A stretch of DNA of 64,000 nucleotides. It comes from Leuctra nigra. Taxonomy: Eukaryota; Arthropoda; Insecta; Plecoptera; Leuctridae. Within the stretch, counting starts at the first letter, position 1. Each line of letters opens with the position of its first letter. The position numbers were made by a program, and so were the translations under genes. Of the stretch, positions 12,046 to 25,295 are shown piece after piece. The notes below the pieces were generated by a model. The model saw only the letters and a program-made list of their open reading frames with translations. It made no database searches and was not told the DNA's origin. The stretch lies in contig OW203764.1 in assembly GCA_934045905.1 (NCBI GenBank), positions 26,958,954-27,022,953 of the forward strand, written 5' to 3'.

Positions 12046-15000
12046 TTGTAAAAGACACCTGCAATTGACTTCATATCAACAATCCATTTATTAGTTCAGT
12101 TATTTATTATTATTATTTATTAGTTAAAATTATGGGAGAATCCAGTGAAGGAATAGGAACAAATTCGTTTGAGAAATCTTGCATTGCAATGCACTTGTTG
12201 AATATTTCTTAGAGTAAGTCGCCAATGATCTGAAGTGTCATAAGAAAGCTTTTTCCAGCGTGGAAGCTTTTAGGACGGAAAGCTCCAACCAATGGACAGA
12301 GGAAAAGGATATTTATCCTTCTTTTTTTTCACCACGTTCCTCAAAAACAAATAAGCATTTTTTGTTTATCTCTGAGGAAGTGAATAAGTAATTAATTTGT
12401 GGGGCTGTACTGCACTTTTATCAATGAAACCCCGATAACTTTCTTTACTTGAAAGATTTTCACACATTTAAGAAGCAGATGGGAATGTTTTAGAACATGT
12501 ACCAGCAACTCATAATTTACATATCACTGCGTCCAAAAAAGTGAACGGGAAAGATTCACATTCTATAAACAGTTTAGACTGAAGTGCAGCGAGGTGCAGA
12601 GTGCAATATAGTTGCAGTCTCAGCTGCGTCTGAAAAAATGATTTCCTAATCCTAGCTGAGTGACGTCATTCCTAGCCAATGGCAGAGCTGGATTGATTGC
12701 AAGGTGTTAACACAAGATTTCAGCCAACACTCGAAGTTCCCACAACCGAATTCCAGTCCGAGTTCCGGGGAACTCTTTGAGTTCGCAGATGAACCTGTGA
12801 GATTCGAACGTCTTTCTTCGCCGTGTGCTTCATTTGTATATGTTTAGCTGATTCCGAGGGCGTGAGATGATGCAGAGAAGATTGGTACAGACCTCAGGAT
12901 GAGACGTGGTGATTTCTTATGGACAAGCTTGAAAATATAATTTCTCCATATTAAATCTTCTTCGTTCGGTAGGATACCTAATGATATCATAAGTTTAGGA
13001 TGTTTTTTTTGATGTCTCTTTACGGGAAGGCATCAATAAAATGATAAAATTACATTCTCCCATAATTTTCGACTCTCAACATCACCTAATATAACGACTC
13101 TGTAAAATTTACCCCCTCCTATTTATGAGTTTTGCGGAATAGACATTGATCAAATGCAATTTCCTGATTTAAAAAAACAAAGAAAAGTATGGGTAGCCTA
13201 TTTCTCATCGTGACATCTTGCTAATATTTGATTAGGCCCGGTAATACCAGTAATTCAATTTACACTATAGTATTTTACTAATTTTAATTTTACTATAGTT
13301 ATATAATTTACTATACACTACTTGATAGACAAATCATATCTCATCAACTGCACACCCGCTATCTTGAATGTTTAGAAATTTTATTAAACCTACAAACTCC
13401 CCTCCCACACACAAGCATTTATTTGCTTATGTAGTTTTTTTTATTTTTATAAAACTATAGATATTATGTAACACTGCTATTTTTAATATGTGTCTAGAAT
13501 CTAGATGTATAAAAATTATAATATTTATGCAATGTTATATGTATACCATGTAAAAATACAAATGAATAAATAGAATTTTGAAATTGAAAAAAAAATGCAA
13601 ATTAAAATAGAAATTTAATCTATTGAAGAATATTCAAATGTAATATCTCTATAAAACCGATCCTAAGCATTCTTTGAAATATAACTATCAGCTAAAAGGT
13701 ACTAATTTCGTAACACTGAAGTGCTTGGCAAAACTGCCTGCTCTCTATTAGTATTTTACAACCAGGTTAAAAGTCTTTTAAAAAAAGCAAAACAAAGTTT
13801 ATTAAAAAAAAACTGCCGTAAGCTTGTGGTTTGTATGTTGCGCCGGTTTCGCGGTCGACGTCTCTCTAGCGTCGGGACGGCAGTCGGAAGCGTCGCGGCG
13901 TTGACTTTGTGTACCTTGGCTGAGCGCCGGCTCTGAAATACTCTCCATCGCTTGAACTTGCGACTCCGAGTTGCGCCTGCACCAAGATGATACACAATCT
14001 CACAGACACACAGGTTTAGTTTGCACAAATATTCAATAGGTGCACGCACCTCGAGACATTCTGCAGAAATACACAAAATAATAAAATGTTTGAAAATCTT
14101 ACCTTCGTCAACATCAGATCCACGTGAAAGGATCCGTCAAGACAAACGACCCTTTTCAGGGCTTAAGTCACATTAACTAAATTAAGCATCGGCAAAAGAA
14201 ACAGAAAATCAAATCCCCATATAAAGAAAATTATATATTATCTTCATATCTGAGGATTTAATTGATATTAAAATTATTTTATTTAAATTTTAATGGAAAA
14301 TGGCCTACCCGATCCCAAAATCAAATAGGTAATATAGTTTCATTTTGACTTTGTCACTTGTCATTATGACAAAGGTAACTGCGTCTTTATAACTTCAAAT
14401 GATATTTAAAATTAGTGAAAATTAGTGCCAAGTTTAGTTTTGAGTTCCAAAAATACTATTTAAAAGTCACAGTTTTCAAGCTTTGTTGGAGATTCCTAAT
14501 ATTCTAGGAATCCCATGTAAGCCTGTCTGTGGCTGGCTTAGCGCAATGGCTATTCTCCCATGAACCTCTGAATAGGCGATAGTTTAGTGATGTAATGATG
14601 ACAATACATGGAACCAATGTTGATTTCCTACACCAGACGAAATTCCATTTTCTGCAAATCCGGTGAAGAATGCCGGTGGAAAGCGAATAATAGTGGTAGT
14701 TTTCAGATTTCTGTATGGACCACCCAGTAAGTAAGTAGGTTTATACCCTTGTTATGGGAGGTTGGGGGAGGGGGAGGAACTGGAGGGGTTATTTGAGGAC
14801 TTTTTACCGACCATCAACTGCTATTAAAGGATGTTACCCACCCACCCACTCTCACCCCTTCACTGATGGATCATATTACTCGGTCGAGTTGTTTTTGACA
14901 GCTCTGCTGAGATCACCCATGATCATCTTCATCTTCTTCATCACCATGGAGCAGGGATGCTGAGCTATGATTATAGATATGCACCGAACTCGATAAGAAA

Positions 15001-16584
15001 TTAAATTACTGATAAAACAAAGAGTAAGAGGGAGTAAAGAGTATTTACTCACTTTTGGACACATAAATTAGTTTATTAGATTTGATTAGCTAATGAATAG
15101 GGTCAGACGTGGCATGAGTGTGCTAAAGGTGAATATTTAGCAAACAAAATATATTATTGCGGCAATTGATCACAATTTATTACGAAAAGGCTAACTTTTA
15201 TTTTTATTTCGAAATTCAGTGTTCAATACTCAAAAAAATGTTTGATTGAATACGTTTTTTTTAATTTTACATCCTTTCTCATCATCATTTTATTATAAAT
15301 TTTAATTAATTTTGTTATCATCCATGAACCTACAAAACTCTTATATCTAGAATAAGTTTAAAAAAAAGAAGAGATTTACATACCTACCTATTGAGAATTC
15401 AATATTATAACGAATATTATATTCAAGTGAACCTTCAAAAACCCCAAAATAAGCAAACATTTTTTCTATAAATCGTATCGTATTCATTTTATTTACTTGA
15501 TAATGACAGGCGTGAAAACATAAAGGGTGTAGGATAGACGTAGCACCCAACCCCTCGCATAACAATCCACCCTCAATTTGCCACGTGATTGCACCCCCCC
15601 CCCCCCCTCCCTCCCACCCAACCCCGTCAACCTGATTGTGCGAACACAAACCACACACTTTGCTGCACATTCTGTTTGCTCTTTTTAAACGCACACAGAA
15701 GCACGCTTCGTTTATACTCGGCCTCTAAACCTGGCATTTGCGGGGTTCAATAAGCTATTAAAGTGTAAGGTTTTGTTGATCAAAAGAGAGGTTAAAAAAG
15801 ATATCGTTTGTAATACTTTGTAAATGCCGGCGATATGCAATCTTATCCTCTGAACTTATAGCAGCTGCTTTTCAAGTGTAGTTTGAATGCATTGAATTAT
15901 TATTAATTGAGTGCGTATTTAATTATATGCGAAAAGTAATACGTAAACATACCAATAGATATAATTATTATATAATTTAAATTTGATGAGAAAAATGTGT
16001 GAATATAATAACTTTGCCTCTTCTTTGGAAGCTGGATGTCCGTCATCTTTTTTGTATTTACCTATTTGTAGCTGCAAAACCAAGTTTTGCTATTTGTAAA
16101 CTATTTACGGAAAACGTCAAAAACTGAAATCTTCAATTCTTCACAATTTTTATCATTGCACATCAATAAAATACACTATACCTATAGGTAATTAACCCAC
16201 ATAATATTATTTGGATTCTTACATTACTCAGGCTAATGAAAATAATGCAGATTTTATAGAATATGATTCAGTGTTTCGAATCATGAATCAAGAAATAGAA
16301 TTCTATAAAATTATATTTTGTTATTGGTCATTTGTAGTTATAAAAAAGTGTCCCGTTTTAGAATAATAGATAACCACCTATTTATTTTGCAATAACTGCA
16401 AATTCACTGTAATTTCATTGTTGTATTGAGACTCTCGAATGCACATGCACATGGATTAACAAACCATAACTAATGTTCTATCAGAGAGTACAATTATTCA
16501 CATGTGGAGACGTTACATTATAATTTCCAAAGAGACATGGGTAAGGGAACTGGAATCGCACGGTTCGTCAGAGCATTTTTTCGA
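12046..16584. other. Intergenic, no gene seen
   Basis: No supported gene. A terminus-like TTAGGCCCGGTAATACCAG at 13232-13250 resembles the Harbinger-like MITE end, but no partner end was found. A CG-rich patch at 13838-13935 produces overlapping frames on both strands. A C run lies at 15594-15607. Confidence 0.55.
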
Positions 16585-16862
16585 AATTTGTCTTCACTAA
16601 CAGAATTTAAAAAACTGATAGTATCGACCCATTACGGCCTTATAGACTAAATAATGCCACACACTGGAGTTCTTTATGAACTCTGGTACGACCTCAAAGT
16701 GTTAAATACGATATTTATCGAAAAATAATCGTATTTAACAACGTCGTACCAGAGGTCATAAAGTACTCCGGTTCGTGGTATTATTTAGTCTATAAGGCCG
16801 TAATGGGTTGCTACTATCTGATTTTTTAAAATTCTGTAGTGGTGAGACAAGATTTAAAAAAT
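16585..16862. mobile_element. Long palindromic MITE
   Basis: About 278 bp that fold on themselves almost completely. For example, CCCATTACGGCCTTATAGAC on the left pairs with GTCTATAAGGCCGTAATGGG on the right, and GTTAAATACGAT with ATCGTATTTAAC. The centre is near 16716. Outer arms decay toward AAATTTGTCTTCAC and GTGAGACAAGATTT. The terminal target site cannot be fixed. Confidence 0.7.
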
Positions 16863-18919
16863 ATAAAACGCGTGTGCAGCCGTGAGCAGCCGTGCGCAGC
16901 TACAATCTGTAGAAAGACATGTTTCTCTCCAATGTGTAGCTAAATCAGTCGCCAATGCCAACTTCAGCCTGTTTAGCTGTTTACAGGTTGTTCCAGAGAA
17001 ATCATAAAAAAATAACACGTATTTAGATATTTTCTGTTTCACGTGCCTCTTGGGATGAAATTAATTGTAAAAACATTTTAACCATACGAAATTCATTCTC
17101 TTTAATAATTACAGGTTATTTTTGTTATTTTACTGCAATATGTTGGAGTATCGAGTAATACATTACCTCGGGCCAAGCGACAGATATTAATTATTATCAA
17201 ATGTCAGTCAAAAGAGAACAAATGAAATGCAGCAGCAGCAGTGGTGTAACGATTGTTTCGCCGTTCTGTTGCCGGAGAGTGTTTACTTTATGCAGATAAA
17301 AACGATTTGCAAAAATGTTGGCAAATTCTAGGAATCAAGATGACGTGCTTACGGTTTGTGTTTCACATTAATTAATTAGACGAGTAATTATTCACAGAAA
17401 AATACTAAATATTTGTGAGTAAATATTATCGTAAATAAGACTGATTTGAGTTGAGCTCATCTATACGGATTGAATAACACTAATTTCTGAGAACTGCAGA
17501 ATATAATTTGCACATTTTTACCTCCTGCATAGCGGAATGAAATGCAAATTAACATATACCTAAGTAAGATATTTACATTAAAATAAATATTCAGCAATAA
17601 CGCAATCAGACATAAAGTTAACTGCAAGAGGTAACAGAGATGTATATTTTATAATTTCAACCAGCGTAATCAAGTGGAACAATGCCACAGAGAAGAAAAA
17701 ATCGAATAAATTTTTTGGGCATTACACAAAATTAGTATTTATTTCAACATAGGTAGGTACATTTTAAAAAATAATATAATAATAAATTATAATGTATAAA
17801 TATGTTACATAACAAATTTTTTCAGAGCAGAATATTCATATTCTCTGCGAATATTACGTCCGTTCTCGAAGATGTTGCAAAATCTTATTGAGGCAGCGTT
17901 CACAGCGTTCACAAAGTTTCCAGTTGATTCTCCGATTAAAATATTTTGTTGAACAATGCAGCTATTTTACATCTTCTTCAGCCTCATGCACAAAACATAA
18001 TTTCCAGATTTACCTTCCACATAAGATTATTAGCGCACAGGCAAATAATCTACGGACGCAACTTTAATTTGAAAAGTGAATATTTTGGGCACAGATACGT
18101 ATTTTATGTAGATTGATTTTATTCAATTTGCTCACTATACTCATACTGAGAGTGAGACAATCCATTGAAATGACAAGATCTAGATTGAGTTTTGACACCT
18201 CCAAAACGGAAGCAAAAGACAGACAATGTATCGCGGCACGTTTCTGTTCCATTGTTTTGTATCGGCCAAATGCGTGAGTTTGATGGGTCGCATCTCTCCG
18301 CACCCATCTCATAAACCTCTGCCTGAAGATGAGCCGCCCCTGGTCCAGATGTGTCGACCTGCTACTTCCTTGTCTTTCTTCTTCAAACATATTGCCGATG
18401 TACTTCCGACCAAATCACGGCGTGAGGTCCTCACCCAGTTGTCTTCAGCAGAAAGACAGTCATAAAGTTAGGAGGTTTTGTTTTGTGTTTTATACAAGTG
18501 GGTAATGTTTCGCGGTGTTATTATTGACAAAAGGACATTTGAACGCAATAAAACTTAAAGTGCCACAATGACTTGATCGTGGATCGAAAAAGATTTCACC
18601 ACTTTGGCACGATCAAGAAAAGGAACGTTTATACCTACTTCTCTACTCTCTAGGTATAATTTTAAAAACAGCACGGATTAAAAAAGATTACATGAATATT
18701 ACCCGACAAAATGACGATTCAGTGATGGGTAACGAAGGAATTATCTAAACTTGGCAACCTTTTCCGCCCACCCGGAATGCATGGTGCAGTATAAACAAAT
18801 CTGGCTCCCATCTCCTCTATGTTCTGTGGCAAACCGAAGGCATAATTGCCTGGAACCGACGCTTTTGTCTCTCCTCAGCATTACACGACGTCGCTTCCTG
18901 CCGCACGACGCATCACGTT
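16863..18919. other. Intergenic, no gene seen
   Basis: Short frames at 18064-18465 overlap on both strands and look incidental. GCAGCAGCAGCAG at 17229 is the only simple repeat noticed. Confidence 0.55.
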
Positions 18920-19165
18920 TAGGACCGCGATGGAGGCGGTGGGGACGGCGTGGGGAGGTCGCGATGAGGAAGGTGAGGATAGGACGACTTCGACAGCAAG
19001 GAGGTGCAGTGAGGACGGCGTGGGAAGGTCGTGATCAGGAAACAGAGAGGAACGACGACTTCAAGGTTGAAGGACGCGGTGAGGACGGCATGGGGGTGGG
19101 AAGGACCCGATCAGGAAGGTGAGAAGGACGACTTTGCCGGCAATGAGGTGAAGAGGACGGAGATG
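18920..19165. repeat. Diverged minisatellite, about 70-bp period
   Basis: GGACGGCGTGGG-type cores occur at 18943, 19013, 19083 and (degenerate) 19155, spaced 70, 70 and 72 bp. Each is followed by AGGTCGTGATCAGGAA-like and GGACGACTTC-like words. It is GC-rich in an AT-rich context. The open frame at 18751-19122 is Arg/Gly-rich because of it and is not supported as a gene. Confidence 0.7.
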
Positions 19166-19494
19166 GAGCGATTACAGTTTAGGGAGCGAGAAAGTTAAAT
19201 AAGTTCATATTTGTTTCCCATTTGGTTCTGCTATTTTTTATTTCTCTTTCGCAAGTAGGCTCTAAGCTCAAGGCTGGGTAAAGTTAAGAGGGCCATGGTG
19301 CTAGAAACATAATGTTTCCCATCCCTAATGCGACGTATTATTATGTTTATGGCTTCGTTTATTATGTTGTTTTTACAAGCCGACAAATAAATATTATGTT
19401 TTGCCGCGATCCATCTAAACACACTGCCATTTTGTAACCTTCCTTGATTGGAGTCTTTATGGCCAACCCTCCATCTATAACTAAGCAGAATTTT

Positions 19495-19600
19495 ACATGG
19501 TAAAATCTGCCTCGGCCCTCAGTAGAGAGGCAAATGCTGGGAAGGATTCCTACTTATAGGCCACGACCGCCTCTCTCGCACATTCCATCCTACCCAATCT
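19495..19600 (-). mobile_element. Diverged copy of the 48093 SINE-like core
   Basis: AGGCAAATGCTGGGAAGG and AGGCCACGACCGCCTC are shared in the same order with 48204-48252 and 48400-48450, while the DNA between and outside them has diverged. A small hairpin precedes it (GCAGAATTTTAC and GTAAAATCTGC). This is an old solitary copy. Confidence 0.5.
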
Positions 19601-19649
19601 TAACTTAAATTAATATATCAGGTTAAAAACGTAACAATTGCCTACTTAT

Positions 19650-20540
19650 GTCCTTCGTATTGCATGCGAATTAATATGCGCACGAAATTGCCTGCTCTAT
19701 ACAGACATTGGAAACACCTTTGAAGATAATCTAACGAAATTATTAAAGTTCTTGAAGTTCTTTAAATAAATTTCAAAAAATTCAAAAAATGCATAAAATG
19801 TAAAGAATTGTATTAATCTTGAAGTTCTTGACAGATTTGTCTGTAAATAGTAAAAAAAAGACCTATAATCATAGAATGTTAGTACCAACGACCATGCAAT
19901 ATTTAAAGTTCATTAGTAAAACGGTCCAATTTGTAATTTTCAACAAATCACAGGATCTCGTCTGGGACGGCGCCAGGGGTGGGCGCAGGTGCGCGCGCGC
20001 CCACCCAAAATTGTCTACTGCGCACCCTCTGCCCACCCAAAAATTATCAAAGATACTTTTATTATCGTTTTTGAATGTGAATTTTTCGTTTAATTTTGAA
20101 ATAAGTACCTATGTAATCAAAAAGCACAGATTGAATAATTTTCTAAAATAACAACGCATTCAAGTTGTAGGCTGAGATCAAACACTTATTTGCTAACTTG
20201 ACAATCCATCCCATTTTTATGTGATTTCAATATTATTTTACCCCAAAAGTATTAGGATTTTCAGCGTCCCAAATTCGTTTCTATTGATTTAAATATTCGA
20301 AAAACGCCCTGCAGGCCATGGCGTTCTTTTAACCAAACACCTACCATAGACGTTCTGCCGAATGTCATTATTATTATCGTATTATTGTATTTAATATTGT
20401 AAATAATTGTCATTCCTGGCGCCGTCCCTACGTCTAAATATTATACTTGGGACCGCTCTTAGGTATCACATTAGTGTGTGCAAAATTTCAGATCGATCGG
20501 TGAAACTTCCTGGAAATTGCAAAAAAAATAACAAATACAT
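19650..20540 (-). mobile_element. Family-H repeat, degraded copy B, interrupted
   Basis: Shared phrases with the other copies are CGTATTGCATGCGA, TTAGTACCAACGACCATGC, AATCACAGGATCTCGT and TTAGTGTGTGCAAAATTT. The copy is split by the hAT-like MITE at 19964-20428, inserted within the CAGGATCTCGT segment. The 3' hairpin end is not recognisable. Open frames across it (19819-20151, 20407-20625) are incidental. Confidence 0.55.
19964..20428. mobile_element. hAT-like MITE inserted in family-H copy B
   Basis: A 465-bp element with perfect 14-bp inverted ends (GGGACGGCGCCAGG and its complement CCTGGCGCCGTCCC). Next to the left end is the GGGTGGGCGCAGGTGCGCGC tract typical of some hAT ends. The flanking pentamer CGTCT is present on both sides (19959-19963 and 20431-20435), with TA intervening on the right. 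A longer 8-bp duplication cannot be demonstrated. There is no transposase frame. Confidence 0.65.
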
Positions 20541-20544
20541 TTTA

Positions 20545-22620
20545 CCAATCAATGTTTTCCCACTCCCAATCTTTTTATTGATAAAGTTTGCTTCGAAGCA
20601 TGTAAATTTGATTTTTTTATCATAATTTGTTGCGTTTTATAAGCTCATTTTCTCACAATATTCTTCATATCATAATCATTCTTTCGTCGTCATTATAGCC
20701 TAAGGGGCAACGTTCCACTGTAAAGAAAAAAAACTTCCTTGGAATTACTGAAACTTTGAACCACTTTCTTCCACCAGTCAATGAGCCGTTAAATAAAATA
20801 TTCATTTTCTTATCTAATTTGAATATTGCATAATTACCCATCAGGTATCACTTTTAAAGTATTTTCCGTCTTTCCCTTTTACTTCTCAAAATTATCGGCT
20901 GCTTTCCGTCTTCACCGAGCGCTAAAATAAAAGCTTCCTTGCAAGAATAACAAAAGCTCTAGCCTGCATCACTGTTTGATATCTTAAATAATCTCTATTA
21001 ATATTTAATTCCTATTCATGATCCTCGACATTATGGTGATCGTGTCTCTTGTTTCTCCTGCGAACGAGCATGCATAACACACACTTTAACGCCTCGAACG
21101 CCCGCGGTCCCGCTCCTCGAATACTAGCTCGAATAGAGAACTGCGGCTATTTTCATAACAAACAAAGAATATCATTAATTAAGAGGTCCCATCTCGGCTT
21201 GGCTCCCTTGTGATAACATCCCTCCGGCGTCCGTTGCGCGGCGAGCGTCGTTCTGAGCGCCGCGACGCATGGGCTCGAGGTTTGAATAACATTGACACAT
21301 CGGGAAGACAGAAATCAAGGTATTATACGCGGTTCAACGGTAGGATTTGATGTGAGTTTAGTTCTTTGTCTTATTATCATGACTTTGCAGAAGAAGAGAA
21401 ATGAATGAGAGTGGGAGTATTCTAATTTATCAGCTTGCCGTATTTTTATCCTACGTGATCTTGCAAAGAGGACACACGCAATATTTGATGTGCAATGAAA
21501 TGTTGTTTATCAACAGCTTTTGAAGTACATACCATTGCAAGATGCTTTGATAATACTATTGTACTTTTTTAATAAGTAAATTGGCCGTTTACGACCAATT
21601 TACGAACAATTAGTATTCTAAGACCTCGGTGGGTGCTTCCTCCGTATTTCGTGACGCCCCGATTTCTTGAAGTTAATACTTTCTATAGTTTCTTTCACAA
21701 GTTTATCTTGTCGCGAAAGTCAAGCGTGGTTCTAAACGTCAAATATTTCCAGAGACGTTTAGATCCTTTTATCTGACTATAACTTCGCTTTGAATTTGAT
21801 TCATGATGACTTTTTAACAAAAGAAGTATGAAAGTTATATGGTTATAAAATCGGTGCGACCAGATACCCGCAAAAATGGAGGTTTAGAGAAATAACTTCG
21901 AGTTCATTTTGTTGGTGAAATTTTGATTTAGAATAAAGGTTAAGAATTTCATGACATCAACAATAAACATTTTTTATGTCAGCAAATCATTTTTCTATCA
22001 GCATTGCTACTTATTTGTATCAAATTCCAACATATAATACGAAATTAATAATTATAATCTTAGATGTTTGATTACACTTTTAAATTAAAGTTTATACATT
22101 AACAACGATAGGTGCCTACTTTAAAAATATTAAAACTACATTAATATTTTTCCTCTTATTAGAAACTTTTTATTTCTTTTATGTATTTAGGAAATAAAAG
22201 TATAATTACCACAAGTCCTTATTCAACTTAATTCAATTTTCTCAATAATTTAGAGTCTTCGATTAATTTACTTGGATATTTTGTGGTGGAAGTTGTGATT
22301 TCGAGCAACCCCATGTAGAGCGTAGTTTCTAACCGCAAGAGTCAAGTCAAGTCAGCCAAGTCAGGCATGACTCAGCACAAGTGATCAACTTCTCGCTCGA
22401 ATTCCCACGGAGGTTTTCCGCCGTCGTCACTCATCTAGAAGTCGTCTGAGGCAGATTCCAAGACGCTGGAGCAGAATCTGTAGCAATCGACGTCGGCGTC
22501 GTCGGCGTCGGTCTGAGGGGGGGGGGGGGCGGGGGCGGTGGAGAGACGTGAATATGGAGAAGCTGTCATGGGAACGACGCCAACTGGGCGCGTGCTCCTA
22601 GGGGTGGAGGGGATTTATCT
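20545..22620. other. Intergenic with CpG-rich patches
   Basis: Mostly AT-rich. CG-dense blocks lie at about 21085-21290 (GCGCGGCGAGCGTCG-type sequence) and 22400-22530. These could be regulatory or untranslated exon DNA, but no ATG-led frame of note lies there. Confidence 0.4.
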
Positions 22621-22644
22621 CATCTCGAGAAGAGAGCGAGAGAG

Positions 22645-22706
<62 letters not shown>
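22621..22706. repeat. (GA)n microsatellite
   Basis: A run of AG dinucleotides of about 85 bp, flanked by CG-rich sequence (GACGCCGCGACGCCGACG on the right, GTCGTCGGCGTCGG upstream at 22496-22512). Frames at 22538-22732 and 22615-22971 encode Glu/Arg or Leu/Ser runs from it and are not genes. GAGA tracts can bind GAGA factor in insects, but a function here is speculative. Confidence 0.95.
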
Positions 22707-23442
22707 GCCGCGACGCCGACGTCGAGGAATGAGAATGAGCGCCGGTGGTTGCCCGAGGGCTGATAGCAGCGTCGTTTCTTATTCGCTCGGAGAGAAACTC
22801 GCCGATGGGAGAACCAAAGATTTCATCACAAGAGATAGATAGATAGAAAACTACATCGCTATTCTTTTGAAATAAAAAATATAAAAATATAAAATATAAT
22901 CGGTTTCGTGTATTTGGTTCGCAAACTTGGTAGTTGCTTTCCTTTTCTTCGAATCTTATATTTGAGTTCATAATAATTTAAAACGAGCGAGCGATAGAGA
23001 GGGGGTGGAGGGGGGGGGAGAGGAAATAATTTTACAAAAATCGTGGCTACTTCTATATATCTGAATCTAAGGAATACATTAATTTTTTGACTCATTTTTC
23101 ATAAACCCAAACCTTTTTGCAAAACCTCACATTCTTCTAAAAATAATAATTTTCAACGAAAAAAAATCGAAAAATTGTTTAAAAATAATACATATATTAT
23201 TATTTTTATTATTCAATTATCGTTGTATTATTACATTTGATAAATATTACATTACAATTTATAAAAAATTGTAATCTGTTTATTATCACAACACGGTGTA
23301 ACTAAATAAAGTTGCATGACTTCCATTAACCTTCTTACAAAACTATAATCTATACATCCAAGAATACGCCATCATTCAACGCCAGCCTATTGAAGTTGAC
23401 CCTCGCCGCTGTTCAAGAGCTTTTTGATGAGCTTGAGAGGGG

Positions 23443-23472
23443 CGGGGGGGGGGGGAGGGGTGGGGGGGGGGT
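23443..23472. repeat. Interrupted G-rich tract
   Basis: G runs of 12, 4 and 10 separated by single A and T bases. The minus-strand frames over it (23387-23629 and 23413-23679) are Pro-rich artefacts. A CT microsatellite follows at 23530-23548. Confidence 0.9.
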
Positions 23473-24484
23473 AGAATTGAAGCCTAAGGGGTTGCTGACG
23501 AATGCCGAGTTTAAACTGAAAAAGAGCCATCTCTCTCTCTCTCTCTCGTTTGTGTTGTAATAGATAGAGCCTCCTCTTTTCGAACCCATCCAACTGAACG
23601 TCAGCAGATGTGTGCGAATTGAGCGGCAAATTGGCTGCCGATTGTCCGTGAATAAGAGGGGTGGGGGGGGGGGGGACAATTGTGGTGGTGAGCTAATGTT
23701 AATATAGAGGGGATGATCTAGATCGGTTAGTTATTGAGTTAGACAGCTTAATCCGACACACGTAATAATTGGATATGATGTGGATGGTGAACAAACAACT
23801 AGTTTTTGTGTGTGTGGATGACTGTAATGTAACTGAGCTTGTAAGGAAAGTGATGACATTATGAAATTAAATGTTTTAAAAGGGTACAGGGCCACGAGCT
23901 TCCATTTTCGTCGCATTGTTGTGTTGACACAGTTCTGCAAAATCCAATTTATTTCCTTCGTTTCCTGTATAATATTTGGATCTTTCTGACAGTCATTTTC
24001 ATGTTCCTTGAGTTGGTTTTGAATTGTATTTCTGTATCAGGTTTTCATATTTGAATTGCCAGAGTAATACAGAAGAAGCAGCTTGCCTAAGGAAAACTTC
24101 CATACGTTATCAAGTTTAAATTGTCCAATACCCAGAATCAAAAATATATTTGTATATAAGAAAGTGTAGTAAAGAATACTTTTTCTGAATATTCATATAG
24201 TTATTTAAGTGACGTCTACTTTCATAAAGTTGGTCATGTGTTCAACATTACCTAAGGAAATAGAACATATTTTTCATCTTAGAACGATAAATGAGAAAGA
24301 TTCTACCTAAATAATCTAAACACAAGCAACTATTATAATTAAGTTGATAATGGGGAGAAAATGATGAAAAATAGGCATGGATATAAGGTGAGAATTAAGG
24401 AGGCGATTTTGGCATATTATTAGTAGATAACTTTCCCAGTTTATGCCTCTCGAGTCTTGACTGAGGGAAAACCTCAGTCGGGCA

Positions 24485-24555
24485 GGGTTGCCTCGGGAAT
24501 TAACCCTTGACCTTCGAAGTGCACGCTGAGACCGTTACTGCCAGAGCCAACTTGT
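24485..24555 (-). mobile_element. Degenerate tRNA-like SINE head
   Basis: On the minus strand a TGGCAGTAACGG segment (A-box-like) is followed at about the right spacing by GGGTTAATTCCCG (a decayed B box). The phrase ACCTTCGAAGTG is shared with 38534-38546. This suggests remains of a second tRNA-derived family. The evidence is pattern only and both boxes are imperfect. Confidence 0.35.
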
Positions 24556-25295
24556 ACCGCACCGAACAACTTTATCCAAGTTTACCTAAATGATGCATTT
24601 TCATAGTGGAGGTGCCGGGATTTCTGTACGCACTATTCCGAATCGGCAGGTCGATACACATATCCCAAATCCGTTCACCATAAATATTAGCATAAAACGA
24701 TATATCACGGTGCGCCTGCGCGATTCAAGCCAACAGCAGGGTATTAAACTTTATATTGCAGAGCTTTGGTAAAAGGATGTTTCTGTTGAAGAAATACGGA
24801 AACCATAACTCAGCGGTCGCATAAAATACGTTTCAATTTCTTTCCACGGCAGACCGTCGTTTACGTAATTCTGTCTTAATTCAGTTTGTATCAACTATCA
24901 AGGTTCATGATTTGGAAATCAAGTCTAGCTGGGATCTTGAGGAATCAAGGATTAACAAATTAAGGGAAGCAACTTTACTTTGAAGTCAGTTTACGATATT
25001 GAGAAGATCGAAATAAAATTGAATAAACGAACTAGAATCCAAATTATAATATTTTCAAAGCAATGGTTCGATTGTTCGTGAGGGGATTCTTATTTCATAG
25101 TCCTATACTTGCATTGATTAAACAAATCAAAAATATTTATTAATGTTACAAAAGCATATTGTTAAGATTTGTTTAAAAATATAATATTTTCAATCATCCT
25201 TTTTTTCTGGTTAAGTTGCATGGAATTATTTAAGCATTTATTTATTAAAAAATAAGGATTTGAGCAAAACTGATAACTATCACCAGGTCCAATAT

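Noticed and set aside
13232..13250. Harbinger-like terminus TTAGGCCCGGTAATACCAG
   Set aside because: The opposite terminus was not found within several hundred bases, so no element could be delimited.
14525..14580. A-box-like GGCTTAGCGCAATGGCTA suggesting a SINE
   Set aside because: No B box at a suitable distance and no second copy in the window.
22538..22971. Glu/Arg-rich and Ser/Leu-rich frames
   Set aside because: They are produced by the GA microsatellite on the two strands.
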